Shown here: positions 1 through 8,692 of the stretch, piece after piece
Position numbering within the stretch: the first letter of the stretch is position 1
Layout of the letters: each line of letters starts with the position of its first letter
Assembly (NCBI GenBank): GCA_001275005.1
Contig: JWZX01000986.1
Location: forward strand, 1 to 17,306
Source: Chrysochromulina tobinii
Lineage: Eukaryota; Haptophyta; Prymnesiales; Chrysochromulinaceae
Length of the DNA: 17,306 nucleotides
Reading direction: 5' to 3'
Position numbers and translations under genes: made by a program
The notes under the pieces: generated by a model
What the model was told of the DNA's origin: nothing
The model's input: only the letters and a program-made list of their open reading frames with translations
The model's database searches: none

Positions 1-1
1 C

Positions 2-397
2 CTCGGAGCCCTCGGCTTCACCAACTACCAGCTGCCCATCTACTCGTGCGAGGTGGCGAGCGCCGTCGCGGGCGCCGCACCGGGGACAGTGGACCCCGAG
101 CTGCTTGCGAGTAAGAAGCTGAGCGGCACCCGGGCGGATCTCTTCCTGGCGGATCTGGCTCCGAGCGATCCTCGGACGCCCTTTAGTCAGATGCTGCGCG
201 AGTTCGCCGCTGGCTACGTCGGAGCGCACAGCGTCTACAGCCCGGTCATGACGGACGATCCTGCCTTCCGAGCCATGGTCGCGTTCGCCGACTCGTTGCC
301 GCAGGAGGGGGACGACGCCATGTACGACAAGATCCATGCGCGGGCGAAGCTCGGCGCGCGCCAGTACTGCGCGCAGTCGGGCCTCAGTTTGGTATAG
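2..397 (+). CDS. 3' end of an unrecognised protein-coding gene (partial)
   Basis: An open frame runs from the window edge to a TAG at 395-397 and gives about 131 residues. It is open upstream of position 53, so the gene or its last exon begins outside the window. The composition is protein-like: the start reads LGALGFTNYQLPIYSCEV, followed by Ala-rich, acidic and aromatic stretches, and the end is CAQSGLSLV. I see no membrane segment and no motif I can assign to a family. Strong third-position GC bias, like the confident genes here, supports coding. It lies on the same strand as the Sfi1-like gene, about 490 bp upstream of it. It could be the last exon of an enzyme, but no catalytic motif is visible. 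I am fairly sure it is coding and have no function to offer. Confidence 0.6.
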   Translation, partial: LGALGFTNYQLPIYSCEVASAVAGAAPGTVDPELLASKKLSGTRADLFLADLAPSDPRTPFSQMLREFAAGYVGAHSVYSPVMTDDPAFRAMVAFADSLPQEGDDAMYDKIHARAKLGARQYCAQSGLSLV

Positions 398-883
398 AGC
401 GCTTGATCGAAACCTGTGGACTGTTCTGCACAGTGAACGTGCGTGGGGGAGGGGCTGAGAGACCTGAGTCATGGATGAGTGACATCGCAACGGGGGCCGA
501 CGGCACATGTCGATCCGGATGAGGCGAGATGCTGAGAGAGCCAGTGTGGAACCCCGGAGGCCTGTTGGAGCCTGTTCTCGTCTCGTGTTCTGGAAATCTC
601 TGAGTTGGGTCCAGCAAACAGGTGTGTGAGTGTGCGGTGTAAGACTGAATTTGTGAAAAGTTGTCCTACAGTTTCGCACATTTGCATGCGCCAAATTTCC
701 AAAAAGATGCCAATCGGTGTGCGAGTTTGTGCAGGAATGCAGGGTCGGAGTCGGGCTGTGTACCAGACGCCCTCGCCACGACTTGCACCAGCGCGGCTGT
801 TTGAGGGCTGGAGGTCCACTCGAGGGCAGACAGCACTGAAAGCGCCTGAGCCTAGCCGGCTTCAGGTCTGGTACGTGGGTGCC
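398..883. other. Intergenic / probable 5' region of the Sfi1-like gene
   Basis: This 486-bp stretch is lower in GC than its flanks and holds no convincing independent gene. The frame of the downstream Sfi1-like protein is open back to about 605, with in-frame ATGs at 686, 707 and 737. The true start could therefore lie inside this stretch. I saw no clear TATA box or repeat. Confidence 0.5.
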
Positions 884-3800
884 ATGCAGCGCAGCCTGCC
901 GCCGTCGCCGTCCCAAGCCGAGCAGCACACACCCCTCAAAGATCGGCTGCCCTCGCCATACATCGATGGTCTCGAGCTCTATGGCGACGGATTTTCGCTC
1001 CCCTTGCCAAGACGCCGCGAGCTCTTTGACAAGGGACCTCTGCAGGTGCCTCCGGATCCGCTCGACGACGTCCTCGAGCCCGAGACGGCGCGCTTACTGA
1101 CTCACGTGAGCCTCCGCAATGCCATGCGCCACAAGTTCAGACGATGGCGCACGTCGCGAGACACTGCGAAGGCACTTCAGTATCGCGCCACCCTCGCCAT
1201 TCGCGAGCTCGACCGTCACGCGATGGTGCGGCGGTGGCTTAGCTGGACGTCGCAGACCATCCGGCAACGAGCTGGCGCAATCGCCGCCACCGCACGGCCG
1301 CAGCTTGCACAGTCCGCCGCCTTCTGCGCATGGGCGCGCCGTGCCGCCGCGCAGTCCATGATCGAGGCCATCGCAAAGTCCATCCGTCAGACTGCCCGGC
1401 TTGATGGCCTCCGAGAGGCATCGGCCGTGTGGAAAGTGAATGCCTGGCGCGATCGACGAACCGCCATCCGACGGCAGCAGGCGGTGGCCGCATGCCGCGT
1501 AGCGGGCCGTGAGCTGCGCAAGGGATGGCAGTGCTTGGTGGCCCATTGGCGACGCTGGCGGGGCCGCCTCGATCAATGGCGGCTGCTGTGTGGCTCACGA
1601 TCAATGCTCAACCGGCGGCTGCGGCGCGGAATGAACTGCTGGCGTGCGGCGCGGTGGCTAGCTTTGCGCCTTGCGGCGCAGCGCGCGACCGTGCCTGCGT
1701 ATCTGGAGGCGCGCCGTATCGAGCGTCTCTGTGCCGCCGTGAGCAAGATGCGCGTCGCCCTCGCCGCCGAGACGCAAGCGCGTCGGCGCGCCCTCGCGCT
1801 ACTCGGTGCGCTGGCGCAAACGAGCGTGCACCGTGCCAGGCACCGTGCCATGCGCCGCTGGTGCAGCGTGGGGTCGGCGCGGCGGGCCTGGTGGGCGCTC
1901 AGTCGCACGGCGCGCGCTCACGTGCTGAGCTACCCGTGTATACGCGCGCTCGGCCGGTGGCGGGAGAGCATCGATGGCCAACTCGCGGTCTGGGCGGCGG
2001 CCGGCATTGCGATGAGGCGTTGGCGAGCAGTTGTGCTCGCTACGAGTCTCGAGAGTTGGGTAACAGCCGCGCGCCGGCGCCGGCACGCGGCAGTCCGTTG
2101 CAGCGTGAGGCGCTCGCGTGAGCAGCGGAGGGGGCGGCACATGCTTCGGCGCAGCCTCGACGCAATCATGTCCTATGCGCGCCGCGTGAGCTTGTGCGTG
2201 GCAAGCACTCAGCGGCAGAGACGCCACCTTTACCAATGCGGCTTGTCAGCATGGGCAGCGCAGCATCGGAGGCAGCTGCGGGAGGTCGTCCTCTATCGGC
2301 GCAGCCAAGGCGCACTCCAGTCACGCCTCCTCGGGCTCAGCTGGGGCCAGATGAGGCTCAACTATACGCAAGAGGTACGCGGACGCGCGGCCATGTTCCA
2401 GAGCCACCTCGCGCTCGTCATTAGGCGCGAGCGCCAAGCCTTGAGCTCGTGGTACCACTTTGCCGAGCATGTCCGACGGGATCAACGGCTGTGCAGGGGC
2501 ATGGCGCGCAAGCAGGAGCGCGCCGCGTTGGCTACGTGGAAACATCGAGTTGGCGCACAGTCGCGCCAGCTTGCAGCATCGTTCCAAGTGATCGGTGCAG
2601 TCATCCATCGTCATGCCCAACGTTCATGGGGCGCATGGCGGAGCATCGTTAGCGAGCGGAAGCTTCTCGGAACGCTCGCACGACGTGGCCTGATGGCGCT
2701 CAGCCGGCGTGCCGAGCGAGAGGGCTTCAACGGCTGGCGCTTGGCGGTGTACGAGCAGCGGCGCTTGCGCGCCCTTCACCGACGGAGCGTGAGCGTGATG
2801 GTGCATCGGAAGGCAGCGACGGCTTGGCATTCGTGGGCTTCGTTTGCTGCCGAGAGGCGGCGCAAATTGTGGCTTGCACGGCGCGGGATCGCGCTCCTCT
2901 ACCAAAAGGTGCTGCGCAAGGGGTTGAACAGCTGGGCGGCCCTGTGCATCGCTCGCCGCATCCGACTTCTCGCGACGCACACGGCGGGGCGCCACTTGTT
3001 TCATCGCAAGCTCTCGGGCGGCTGGCTTGGCTGGCGTGCAACGGCGATGGCGCTCCGGGCGTCGCGCACCTCGATGCGACTGAGCCTCGGGCGCATGATG
3101 CACCACCACCTCTCGCGAGGTTGGGTGGCCTGGCGCGCGTACGCCGTGGAGCGGTCCACGCTCCTTCATACGCTGCGATGCGGCCTCGCGTTGTTCATGT
3201 ACCAGCGCCAGGCAGACGGGTTTCGAGGGTGGAGCGCCGCGCTACATCGGCACACCGATCCCGAGACGCGGGCGCTGCAGCACTGGTGCAGCAGCACCTA
3301 CTCGCGCAGCTGGCACACTTGGAAAGTGATCGGTGCCGCCTGGGGGCGCCAGGAAGGTGCGATGGCGCGCAGCGGGCTCCGCATGCTCAACTTGCGCATG
3401 GGACGCGCCTTCAATGCCTTTCACGAGCTCGTCGAGATCCACAAGATGGCGATGCGTCGGTTGCGTGCCGGCAAGAGAGGTGTGCTCCTGGGGAGGATCG
3501 CGCGCGGGCTGGGCGGCTGGAGGGCGGCACACGCCGAGCTGGCACGCCTACGCGCTTGTCTGATGAGGACGACGGGCGCCGTCACGGGCGCGCTGGTTCA
3601 CCGCGCATGGCAAGCTTGGCAAGGGATGCTCGAGAAGCACCTGCACAAGTGCGCGCTCGCAGACCGCGCTGCCAGCGTATCCCGGCACCATGGCACGGGG
3701 CGCGGCGTTCTGACGTGGCGCGGCTTGACACGCGAGCGGCAGTGGCGCGCACAACAAGTGCTGCACGGATTGCGTAGGATGCACCGCCGCCGCTGTGAGC

Positions 3801-5023
3801 AGACGTGGCGCGATTGGTTCTCACACGCACGCGAGATTCACCGACGCGGGCGTACTCACAACCAAATGGTCTGCGCCTGTATCTTCCGTCTCACGCGGCA
3901 AGGGCTCAACTCGTGGATAGCCCTGGTCGCTTGCGAGCATCGGCATGCGCAGCTGACGATGAAGACCTGGCGCGCGCTGCGCCACCAGCATGAGATCCGT
4001 GCTTGGAATTCGTGGACGCGCCGGTGCGACCGATTCCGCGAGCGGCAGCGGCTCGTGCGTCGCGCGTGGACCCACTTCCTCAAGCGGCGCGAGCGACGGG
4101 GGTGGGTCGCGTGGCACACACTGGTGCTGGACCGCCGGAGTGCGGCGAGGATCGCGCAGCGGAGCTCTGCGGGGCGGGGGGAGCATAGGGTGGCGCTGCG
4201 AGCTCTGGGGCAGTGGACAATGCACGCCCGAGCGCTGTGGGGCGCCCGTCGGAGCGTCGAGGTCATCCGGTGCCTTGCAGCTGATCGCGCGGCTCTGCGG
4301 CTGTGGAAGAGCTGGTGCTTGGCCTATCGCAAGGCGCGTCGGCTGCGCTCGAGCTTCTTCCGTCGGAGTTGTGTGCACGGCGCGCTCGCGCCTCGCTTCA
4401 GCCAGTGGGCGCTCGAGGCGCGTCGCAACCAGAGTCGCGGGCTGCACGTACTCGCCGTCGCAGGCGCCACTCGAGACAGCTGCACCGTTGGCACGCAGAC
4501 GGCGACCGTCCCCTCGGTCAGAGACGGCTCGACGATTGCATCACGGAGCAGGCGGCATGGCTCGAGCCCCGAGTGGGCCACTGAGGTGGAGTCGTGCGCA
4601 GTGGACAGGCAGCTTGTGCAGCTCAAGGCGTTGAGCCGCCCTATCCAGCCGAGCATCAGCCAGCGCACACGTGTGAAGACCCCCGGCGAGCGGCGACACG
4701 AGCTTCGAGCGAGCGAGCGCAGCTCGAAGCCCGCTTCGCCGCTCGATGCTTACCAAGCCGCGGAGACACTTCGCACGCCAGCCGCTCTCGACGAGAGTGT
4801 CAGGGCGCCGGGTTGGGCGCCGCGCTCGCCTAAGGATGTTCAGTACGCTCATACTGAGTCCATGTCGGCGCAGAGCGCGGACCGGCACCCATTTACTAGT
4901 AGCTGGCGTGCCAGCGACAGCGGCAACGGCTGGCGACGGCGGCGACCTCCGTCTACGCGCGGCGTCGATCTAGACGGGACTCTTCAGCGCGAAGAACTTC
5001 GTCCAGAAGACTCGTGTTGGTAA
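884..5023 (+). CDS. SFI1: Sfi1-like centrin-binding repeat protein
   Basis: This single uninterrupted frame encodes about 1379 residues. From about residue 80 to 1190 it is a long array of degenerate helical repeats built on Trp, Arg and Leu, such as FRRWRT, VRRWLSW, MRRWRAV, GWLGWRA and RGWVAWRAY, spaced roughly 30-40 residues. This is the pattern of Sfi1 proteins, whose extended helix binds one centrin per repeat and builds the spindle pole body half-bridge or centriole/basal-body fibres; these are established roles. The last ~185 residues are Ser/Arg-rich and lack repeats. I chose the ATG at 884 because the sequence reads as ordered protein from there; in-frame ATGs at 686, 707 and 737 are alternatives. 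The stop TAA overlaps a splice-donor-like TTGGTAAGAG at 5018-5027, so the C-terminus may be wrong. The array is far longer than the roughly twenty repeats of yeast Sfi1. The family call is from repeat pattern only. Confidence 0.8.
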   Translation: MQRSLPPSPSQAEQHTPLKDRLPSPYIDGLELYGDGFSLPLPRRRELFDKGPLQVPPDPLDDVLEPETARLLTHVSLRNAMRHKFRRWRTSRDTAKALQYRATLAIRELDRHAMVRRWLSWTSQTIRQRAGAIAATARPQLAQSAAFCAWARRAAAQSMIEAIAKSIRQTARLDGLREASAVWKVNAWRDRRTAIRRQQAVAACRVAGRELRKGWQCLVAHWRRWRGRLDQWRLLCGSRSMLNRRLRRGMNCWRAARWLALRLAAQRATVPAYLEARRIERLCAAVSKMRVALAAETQARRRALALLGALAQTSVHRARHRAMRRWCSVGSARRAWWALSRTARAHVLSYPCIRALGRWRESIDGQLAVWAAAGIAMRRWRAVVLATSLESWVTAARRRRHAAVRCSVRRSREQRRGRHMLRRSLDAIMSYARRVSLCVASTQRQRRHLYQCGLSAWAAQHRRQLREVVLYRRSQGALQSRLLGLSWGQMRLNYTQEVRGRAAMFQSHLALVIRRERQALSSWYHFAEHVRRDQRLCRGMARKQERAALATWKHRVGAQSRQLAASFQVIGAVIHRHAQRSWGAWRSIVSERKLLGTLARRGLMALSRRAEREGFNGWRLAVYEQRRLRALHRRSVSVMVHRKAATAWHSWASFAAERRRKLWLARRGIALLYQKVLRKGLNSWAALCIARRIRLLATHTAGRHLFHRKLSGGWLGWRATAMALRASRTSMRLSLGRMMHHHLSRGWVAWRAYAVERSTLLHTLRCGLALFMYQRQADGFRGWSAALHRHTDPETRALQHWCSSTYSRSWHTWKVIGAAWGRQEGAMARSGLRMLNLRMGRAFNAFHELVEIHKMAMRRLRAGKRGVLLGRIARGLGGWRAAHAELARLRACLMRTTGAVTGALVHRAWQAWQGMLEKHLHKCALADRAASVSRHHGTGRGVLTWRGLTRERQWRAQQVLHGLRRMHRRRCEQTWRDWFSHAREIHRRGRTHNQMVCACIFRLTRQGLNSWIALVACEHRHAQLTMKTWRALRHQHEIRAWNSWTRRCDRFRERQRLVRRAWTHFLKRRERRGWVAWHTLVLDRRSAARIAQRSSAGRGEHRVALRALGQWTMHARALWGARRSVEVIRCLAADRAALRLWKSWCLAYRKARRLRSSFFRRSCVHGALAPRFSQWALEARRNQSRGLHVLAVAGATRDSCTVGTQTATVPSVRDGSTIASRSRRHGSSPEWATEVESCAVDRQLVQLKALSRPIQPSISQRTRVKTPGERRHELRASERSSKPASPLDAYQAAETLRTPAALDESVRAPGWAPRSPKDVQYAHTESMSAQSADRHPFTSSWRASDSGNGWRRRRPPSTRGVDLDGTLQREELRPEDSCW

Positions 5024-6573
5024 GAGAGCGCGGGAGCGGCCCGCGGCGACGCATACTCCGTCGTACGGTTTCAAAGTGCGCTCGCTGATGACAGAGTCAC
5101 TGAACAGTGTGTACGTCGTACTCGAGTCAATCGTCTAGAATGTAGAAAGCATGGTAGAAAGCCGCTACGTAGCAAGACGAAAGACTTAACAATACCGAGT
5201 ACGCTTAACATACGTCATACCAATGCGGGGAGCTCGCGCTCGCCCAGATCGAGGGCAAAAGACAGCAGCCCTGCGCGTTGCATCTCCAGCGAGGGCAGCT
5301 TTTGGCCCCATTCCGAGGCGCTCCTGATGTCGAGATGATGCCGGAACCCTCGGCGCGACTCGACGATGACTATTCCCTTACGCCTCCAGACGTTTGCGGT
5401 GGTAAGAGGCAGGGATCAGCGTAGCCTCAGCGAAGCCGTGTGGCACGCTCACGTTCACAGCATCTGATGATGGTCGACAGGCCTCTCCCCCTCATGACAC
5501 GCCCGCGAGAGCGAGAGCCGCCCAGTGCCTCTGCGGCTCAGAATCGAGATTGCAGCCTTGCCAAGTCGCATCGCCTGGGGCAGGTCTGAGCTCGGGTACG
5601 TTGGGTCGTTGGCGTCGTGCCACGCATCTGGCTGCCCCGTACCATGTAGCCCAAGCTGGGCTCATCGACTGCACTCGCGACTGCTCGATGCCGCTACGAT
5701 GCCGCGTCTCAGTAACGGATCATTGCATGGATATTGAAGGCTCGAAAGGGTAACGAGTGAGCCATCCATTTGCACCCGTATACAGAAGGCGTTATTATAG
5801 CCATACTTGCACATCCCGAGCCGCATGCCGATGACGTTCGCGCCGTCCACGCGTAAGGTGAGCACGTCAAACTGCCGATTCATAGCCGATAGAGCGTCCG
5901 GCGGTCGGCAGAAATTCGACCATCCAGGATTCTTTCATGCAAGAAATAGATAAGGCCAATCGGCGTTCTTGTCGTTGACGCTCATTGCGAAGCAACCGAC
6001 ACCCGTGGCGTGCGCAAGAGCCGTCGGCACGTTTGCAAGTGGCTGGAGGAGAGCGAAGTCGCCACGAAGCTGCGTGAACCCACCCCTATCCACGCACCTA
6101 CCACGCACCTTTCCAGTTGGAGCCGAGAAGATCTGTATTCAGGCCGGCCATGGTCTGTGCACGGTCTCCACCGCTGTAAACGGTCAACTCAACCGTGTAC
6201 TGCCTGGCGGAGCGCAGCAGCGCGATGTGGCGTTCGGTGTGCTGTGCCATATGGTCGGTGCGAACGCCAGTGTCCAATACAAACGTTCTCTTGTCGATGT
6301 CACAAATGATGAGGCGGTACGAGTCCTGCTGCTGGCTAACGCAATCACCGAACTCCGTTACAATGGAGGTCCCAAGTGGAGGTGAGCCTGCGCGAGTCAA
6401 CAGAGATCGACGGACTGGCGGGCAGCCGGAATCAATGATGCAGCGTCCACTAGCGCCGAGAGCCGAGCGAAAGAAAAGGAGTGCGCGCTCCTTACCGGTA
6501 AAAAGACACCGGGGGAGCCGAGCCGCGGGGCGGTACTCAAAACCACATCACACTCTGGATTCCGCTTTACGTC
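5024..6573. other. Gene-poor interval between the Sfi1-like gene and the 6574 gene
   Basis: This 1.55-kb interval is less GC-rich than the genes and no frame runs through it. The 5' part may be the 3' UTR of the Sfi1-like gene, or contain a further exon if the donor at 5020 is used. The middle holds short minus-strand frames with protein-like composition, described separately. The last ~170 bp, just before 6574, is purine-rich and is the likely 5' region of the next gene. I saw no RNA gene or clear transposon end. Confidence 0.4.
5215..6400 (-). pseudogene. Possible decayed or multi-exon minus-strand gene, unassigned
   Basis: Several minus-strand segments read like protein but in different frames. 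One (6400-6098) has no stop for 100 codons and includes TFVLDTGVRTDHM. A second (about 6082-5943) reads through VGCFAMSVNDKNADWPYLF before a stop. A third (5883-5662) starts MNRQFDVLTLRVDG. A fourth (5415-5215) contains LDIRSASEWGQKLPSLEM and ends in a stop at 5217-5215. The pieces share strand and order. They could be exons of one gene or the wreck of an old one. The junctions I tried were not clean GT-AG joins that restore frame, so I give no gene model. I do not recognise the family. Chance open frames in GC-rich DNA are a real alternative. Confidence 0.22.
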
Positions 6574-7725
6574 ATGAAGCTCGAGGACAGCAAGGACATG
6601 GCGGAAATGGAGGACATCGTGGAGAGCGGCTACCGGATCATGATGAGCGACAAGCTCCGCGCGACCGACTCGTCCGGAGCGTCGTGCACATCCGAAGCTT
6701 TCGGAACGTCCGTCAAACCGTTCGAGGAGGGGTCCGAGGAGGCGCTCGAGGAGGCGCTCGACGCTGTGCCCAGCCTCGAGGAGTCGCTTGACGAGAAGTG
6801 CCCGCTGTACGCACTGGAGTCCTCCGCTCGCGTGGGCCCCGTGCTGCGCACAGCCGTCGAGGCGCTCACCGCCGACTCGGCCTACCTCGCCGATCTCGAC
6901 GTGGTGCTTGACGATCCTTCAGACAGTTCCTCAGAGGGTGCAGATATAGACGGCTTCGTCCTCGCGATGGGGCTCCCGTCCAACGGCAATGAGCTCCTCG
7001 ACTCCAAAGGGCTACGCTCCGTGGGCAGCGTCATTCCCAAGGGCGGCAGTAGCAGCGGTACCCACACGAGGTCACCCGCGCGCGACCACCTGAAGAAGGC
7101 GAAGCGGCCCCTCGCTTCCGACAGGTGGCTCGCCAAGGTCAGGCGAGAGCCGATGGCGAGCGCAGAGGACGCATCGGATAGCCAAACGCCGAAGCGCATC
7201 AGGAGCGGGAAGCCGATGGCCGATGGCAAGCCTATGGCCGAAGGAAACCCGATGGCCGATGGCGCCGCCGACGTGTCGGGCAAAACGTCCAAAAAGGAGC
7301 CCAAGCAGCCAAAGGCGCCTACGGCTGGCAACGGGCTGTCGTGGCAGCTCTCATGGCGGATGACGACTTTGGGGCCGCAGGGGCTTCAGCAGGCCCCCGG
7401 GGCACCGCCCGACGCGATGGCGGGGCGGGCACGAGCTCCGCCGACGCCGCCGCAGCAGCAGTCGCATCCGCAGCCGCACGAGCCGCAGCCGCAGCCGCAG
7501 CTGGCGCCGGGCGCCATTTCGGACGCCGTCTCGCCCCCCGCCACCCCGACCAAGAGTTTCTTTGCGCCGGGCCATGCGCCGACCGCCCCCGGCGCCAACG
7601 CGAAATCCGCGGGCAAGCCAGCCACCGCTCCTCGCGCCTTCTCGTGGCAGACCCTCAAGATCTTCTCCGCGGATGTGCCCAAGAGGGATATTTCATGTCC
7701 TCGCCCGATTCACGGCCCGATTTGA
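6574..7725 (+). CDS. Hypothetical low-complexity, possibly nuclear protein
   Basis: A 383-residue frame begins with ATG (gtcATGA) after an AC-rich, less GC-rich leader and ends with TGA. I do not recognise the family. Residues 1-75 are acidic, with clusters such as EEGSEEALEEALD. Residues 100-130 hold a second Asp/Ser-rich acidic patch. Residues 170-210 are basic, with possible nuclear localisation clusters KKAKRP and PKRIR. A tandem GKPMAD-type repeat spans residues 212-229. The region 270-345 is Pro/Gln/Ala-rich. Two short aromatic segments, GLSWQLSWRM (254-263) and AFSWQTLKIF (355-364), stand out as possible ordered motifs. An acidic N-terminus, basic patches and a Pro/Gln tail fit a regulatory or chromatin-associated protein, but this is only composition. 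The last ~13 residues after ADVPK look less protein-like, so the annotated end may be intronic. Confidence 0.5.
   Translation: MKLEDSKDMAEMEDIVESGYRIMMSDKLRATDSSGASCTSEAFGTSVKPFEEGSEEALEEALDAVPSLEESLDEKCPLYALESSARVGPVLRTAVEALTADSAYLADLDVVLDDPSDSSSEGADIDGFVLAMGLPSNGNELLDSKGLRSVGSVIPKGGSSSGTHTRSPARDHLKKAKRPLASDRWLAKVRREPMASAEDASDSQTPKRIRSGKPMADGKPMAEGNPMADGAADVSGKTSKKEPKQPKAPTAGNGLSWQLSWRMTTLGPQGLQQAPGAPPDAMAGRARAPPTPPQQQSHPQPHEPQPQPQLAPGAISDAVSPPATPTKSFFAPGHAPTAPGANAKSAGKPATAPRAFSWQTLKIFSADVPKRDISCPRPIHGPI
7207..7260 (+). repeat. In-frame 18-bp tandem repeat (three copies)
   Basis: Three consecutive 18-bp units encode GKPMAD, GKPMAE and GNPMAD. They differ by a few bases each, and the frame is kept. 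The array sits in the basic middle region of the 6574 protein. Confidence 0.85.
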
Positions 7726-8692
7726 GGGCGGGCCGGTGGGTGGCTGTATGTGCCGGGTGACTTACCGGGTGACGAGCACTGACGAATAACAAAACCATAA
7801 CTCGGGATACTCGCGCGCCACCGCCCGCGGCGCCCTCGCACGTAACGGCCTCTAAAGGTTTCGCTTGAAAAGTAAGTCGGCGTTTGACTGCCTTCAAGCG
7901 CCGCTGGTTGTGGATGGGCATCGCGTAGACCGCTACCGGTACCGCGTACCGACTACCGTACGGTCCGCGCCAAAGACGACCGGACCGCGAGACTGTTCGC
8001 GGTCGGAGGATCTGATTGCAATCCAATCGAATACAGACAAGGTGACAACTTTGTCTCCGTTCAGATACGTTTTGTCTTTGTCTCACCGGTCCGTACCTAA
8101 CGCGTCGGGCAATGGCGTCGGGGCTCGGGCATACGGGCAACAAAGGATGTAAGGATCAAATTAGATCGCGCACATCCGGCTGACAGTAGAACGCCCCCCC
8201 CTGCGTCCTGGCGTGTCGGTGTGGCGACCTGGGCGGGTTCGTTTGGAACCCCCACAAGACACAAGTAAGAGCCAATACGCGAAGCCCCGGATCCCGCACC
8301 GCTTAAATAACAGCCTACACGGCCAGAGGGGTACTTCCGGGTTCGTCGAGCAGAGACTGCACCCACTTCCACACGCCCAAAGCTTCGAACCCTACCTACG
8401 CCTTACCTACGCCTCGTCGTGGGGGGTTCGGGGAGGATGTTTGGGGAGGTTTCCGTTGCGAGCCCAGACCTTCATCAATGCTTTGAATTGCGTGTCCACG
8501 TGCGTGGGTCTCGTCGCGACCCGCCCCGCGATGCCGCGTACAAGACAGGGGGCCGGCCCCACTCTCGACCCCCCATGGGGGAGGGTGTGCGTGACGCCTA
8601 GCGTCATGGTGGTACTCGTCATGGCTGACCCTTCGTCGCTTACTTTCGAGGATTCAATCAACTTTTTTCCGTTTCATTTCCTATATCGAAAG
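7726..8692. other. Intergenic region with short inverted and TACCG-rich repeats
   Basis: This is about 970 bp between two plus-strand genes. A frame is open from 8213 into the next gene, but its translation before about 8620 is Arg/Pro/Gly-rich and unlike a conserved protein. At 7983-8004 an 8-bp perfect stem (GACCGCGA / TCGCGGTC) encloses a 6-base loop. Just upstream, about 7929-7973, is a run of TACCG/CGGTA words. A pyrimidine-rich, low-GC stretch at about 8660-8690 directly precedes the next start and is the likely promoter or 5' UTR. I saw no gene. Confidence 0.4.

Noticed and set aside
2824-3777. 317-codon plus-strand frame inside the Sfi1-like gene
   Set aside because: It is an alternative frame of the Trp/Arg repeat array, with random Ala/Arg-rich composition from high GC.
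6098-6478. Possible copia-type retropepsin (IIDSGC and FVLDTG words on the minus strand)
   Set aside because: The DSG/DTG words are short, there is no zinc knuckle upstream and no integrase or reverse transcriptase motif nearby, so a retroelement call is not supported.
8331-8400. tRNA-like words (GGTTCG / TTCGAACCC)
   Set aside because: No acceptor, D-arm or anticodon stem can be paired at the right spacing on either strand.
8213-8692. N-terminal extension of the GGIF-motif protein from 8213
   Set aside because: The frame is open, but the translation is Arg/Gly/Pro-rich without protein-like pattern. The sequence at about 8660-8690 looks like a promoter or 5' UTR.
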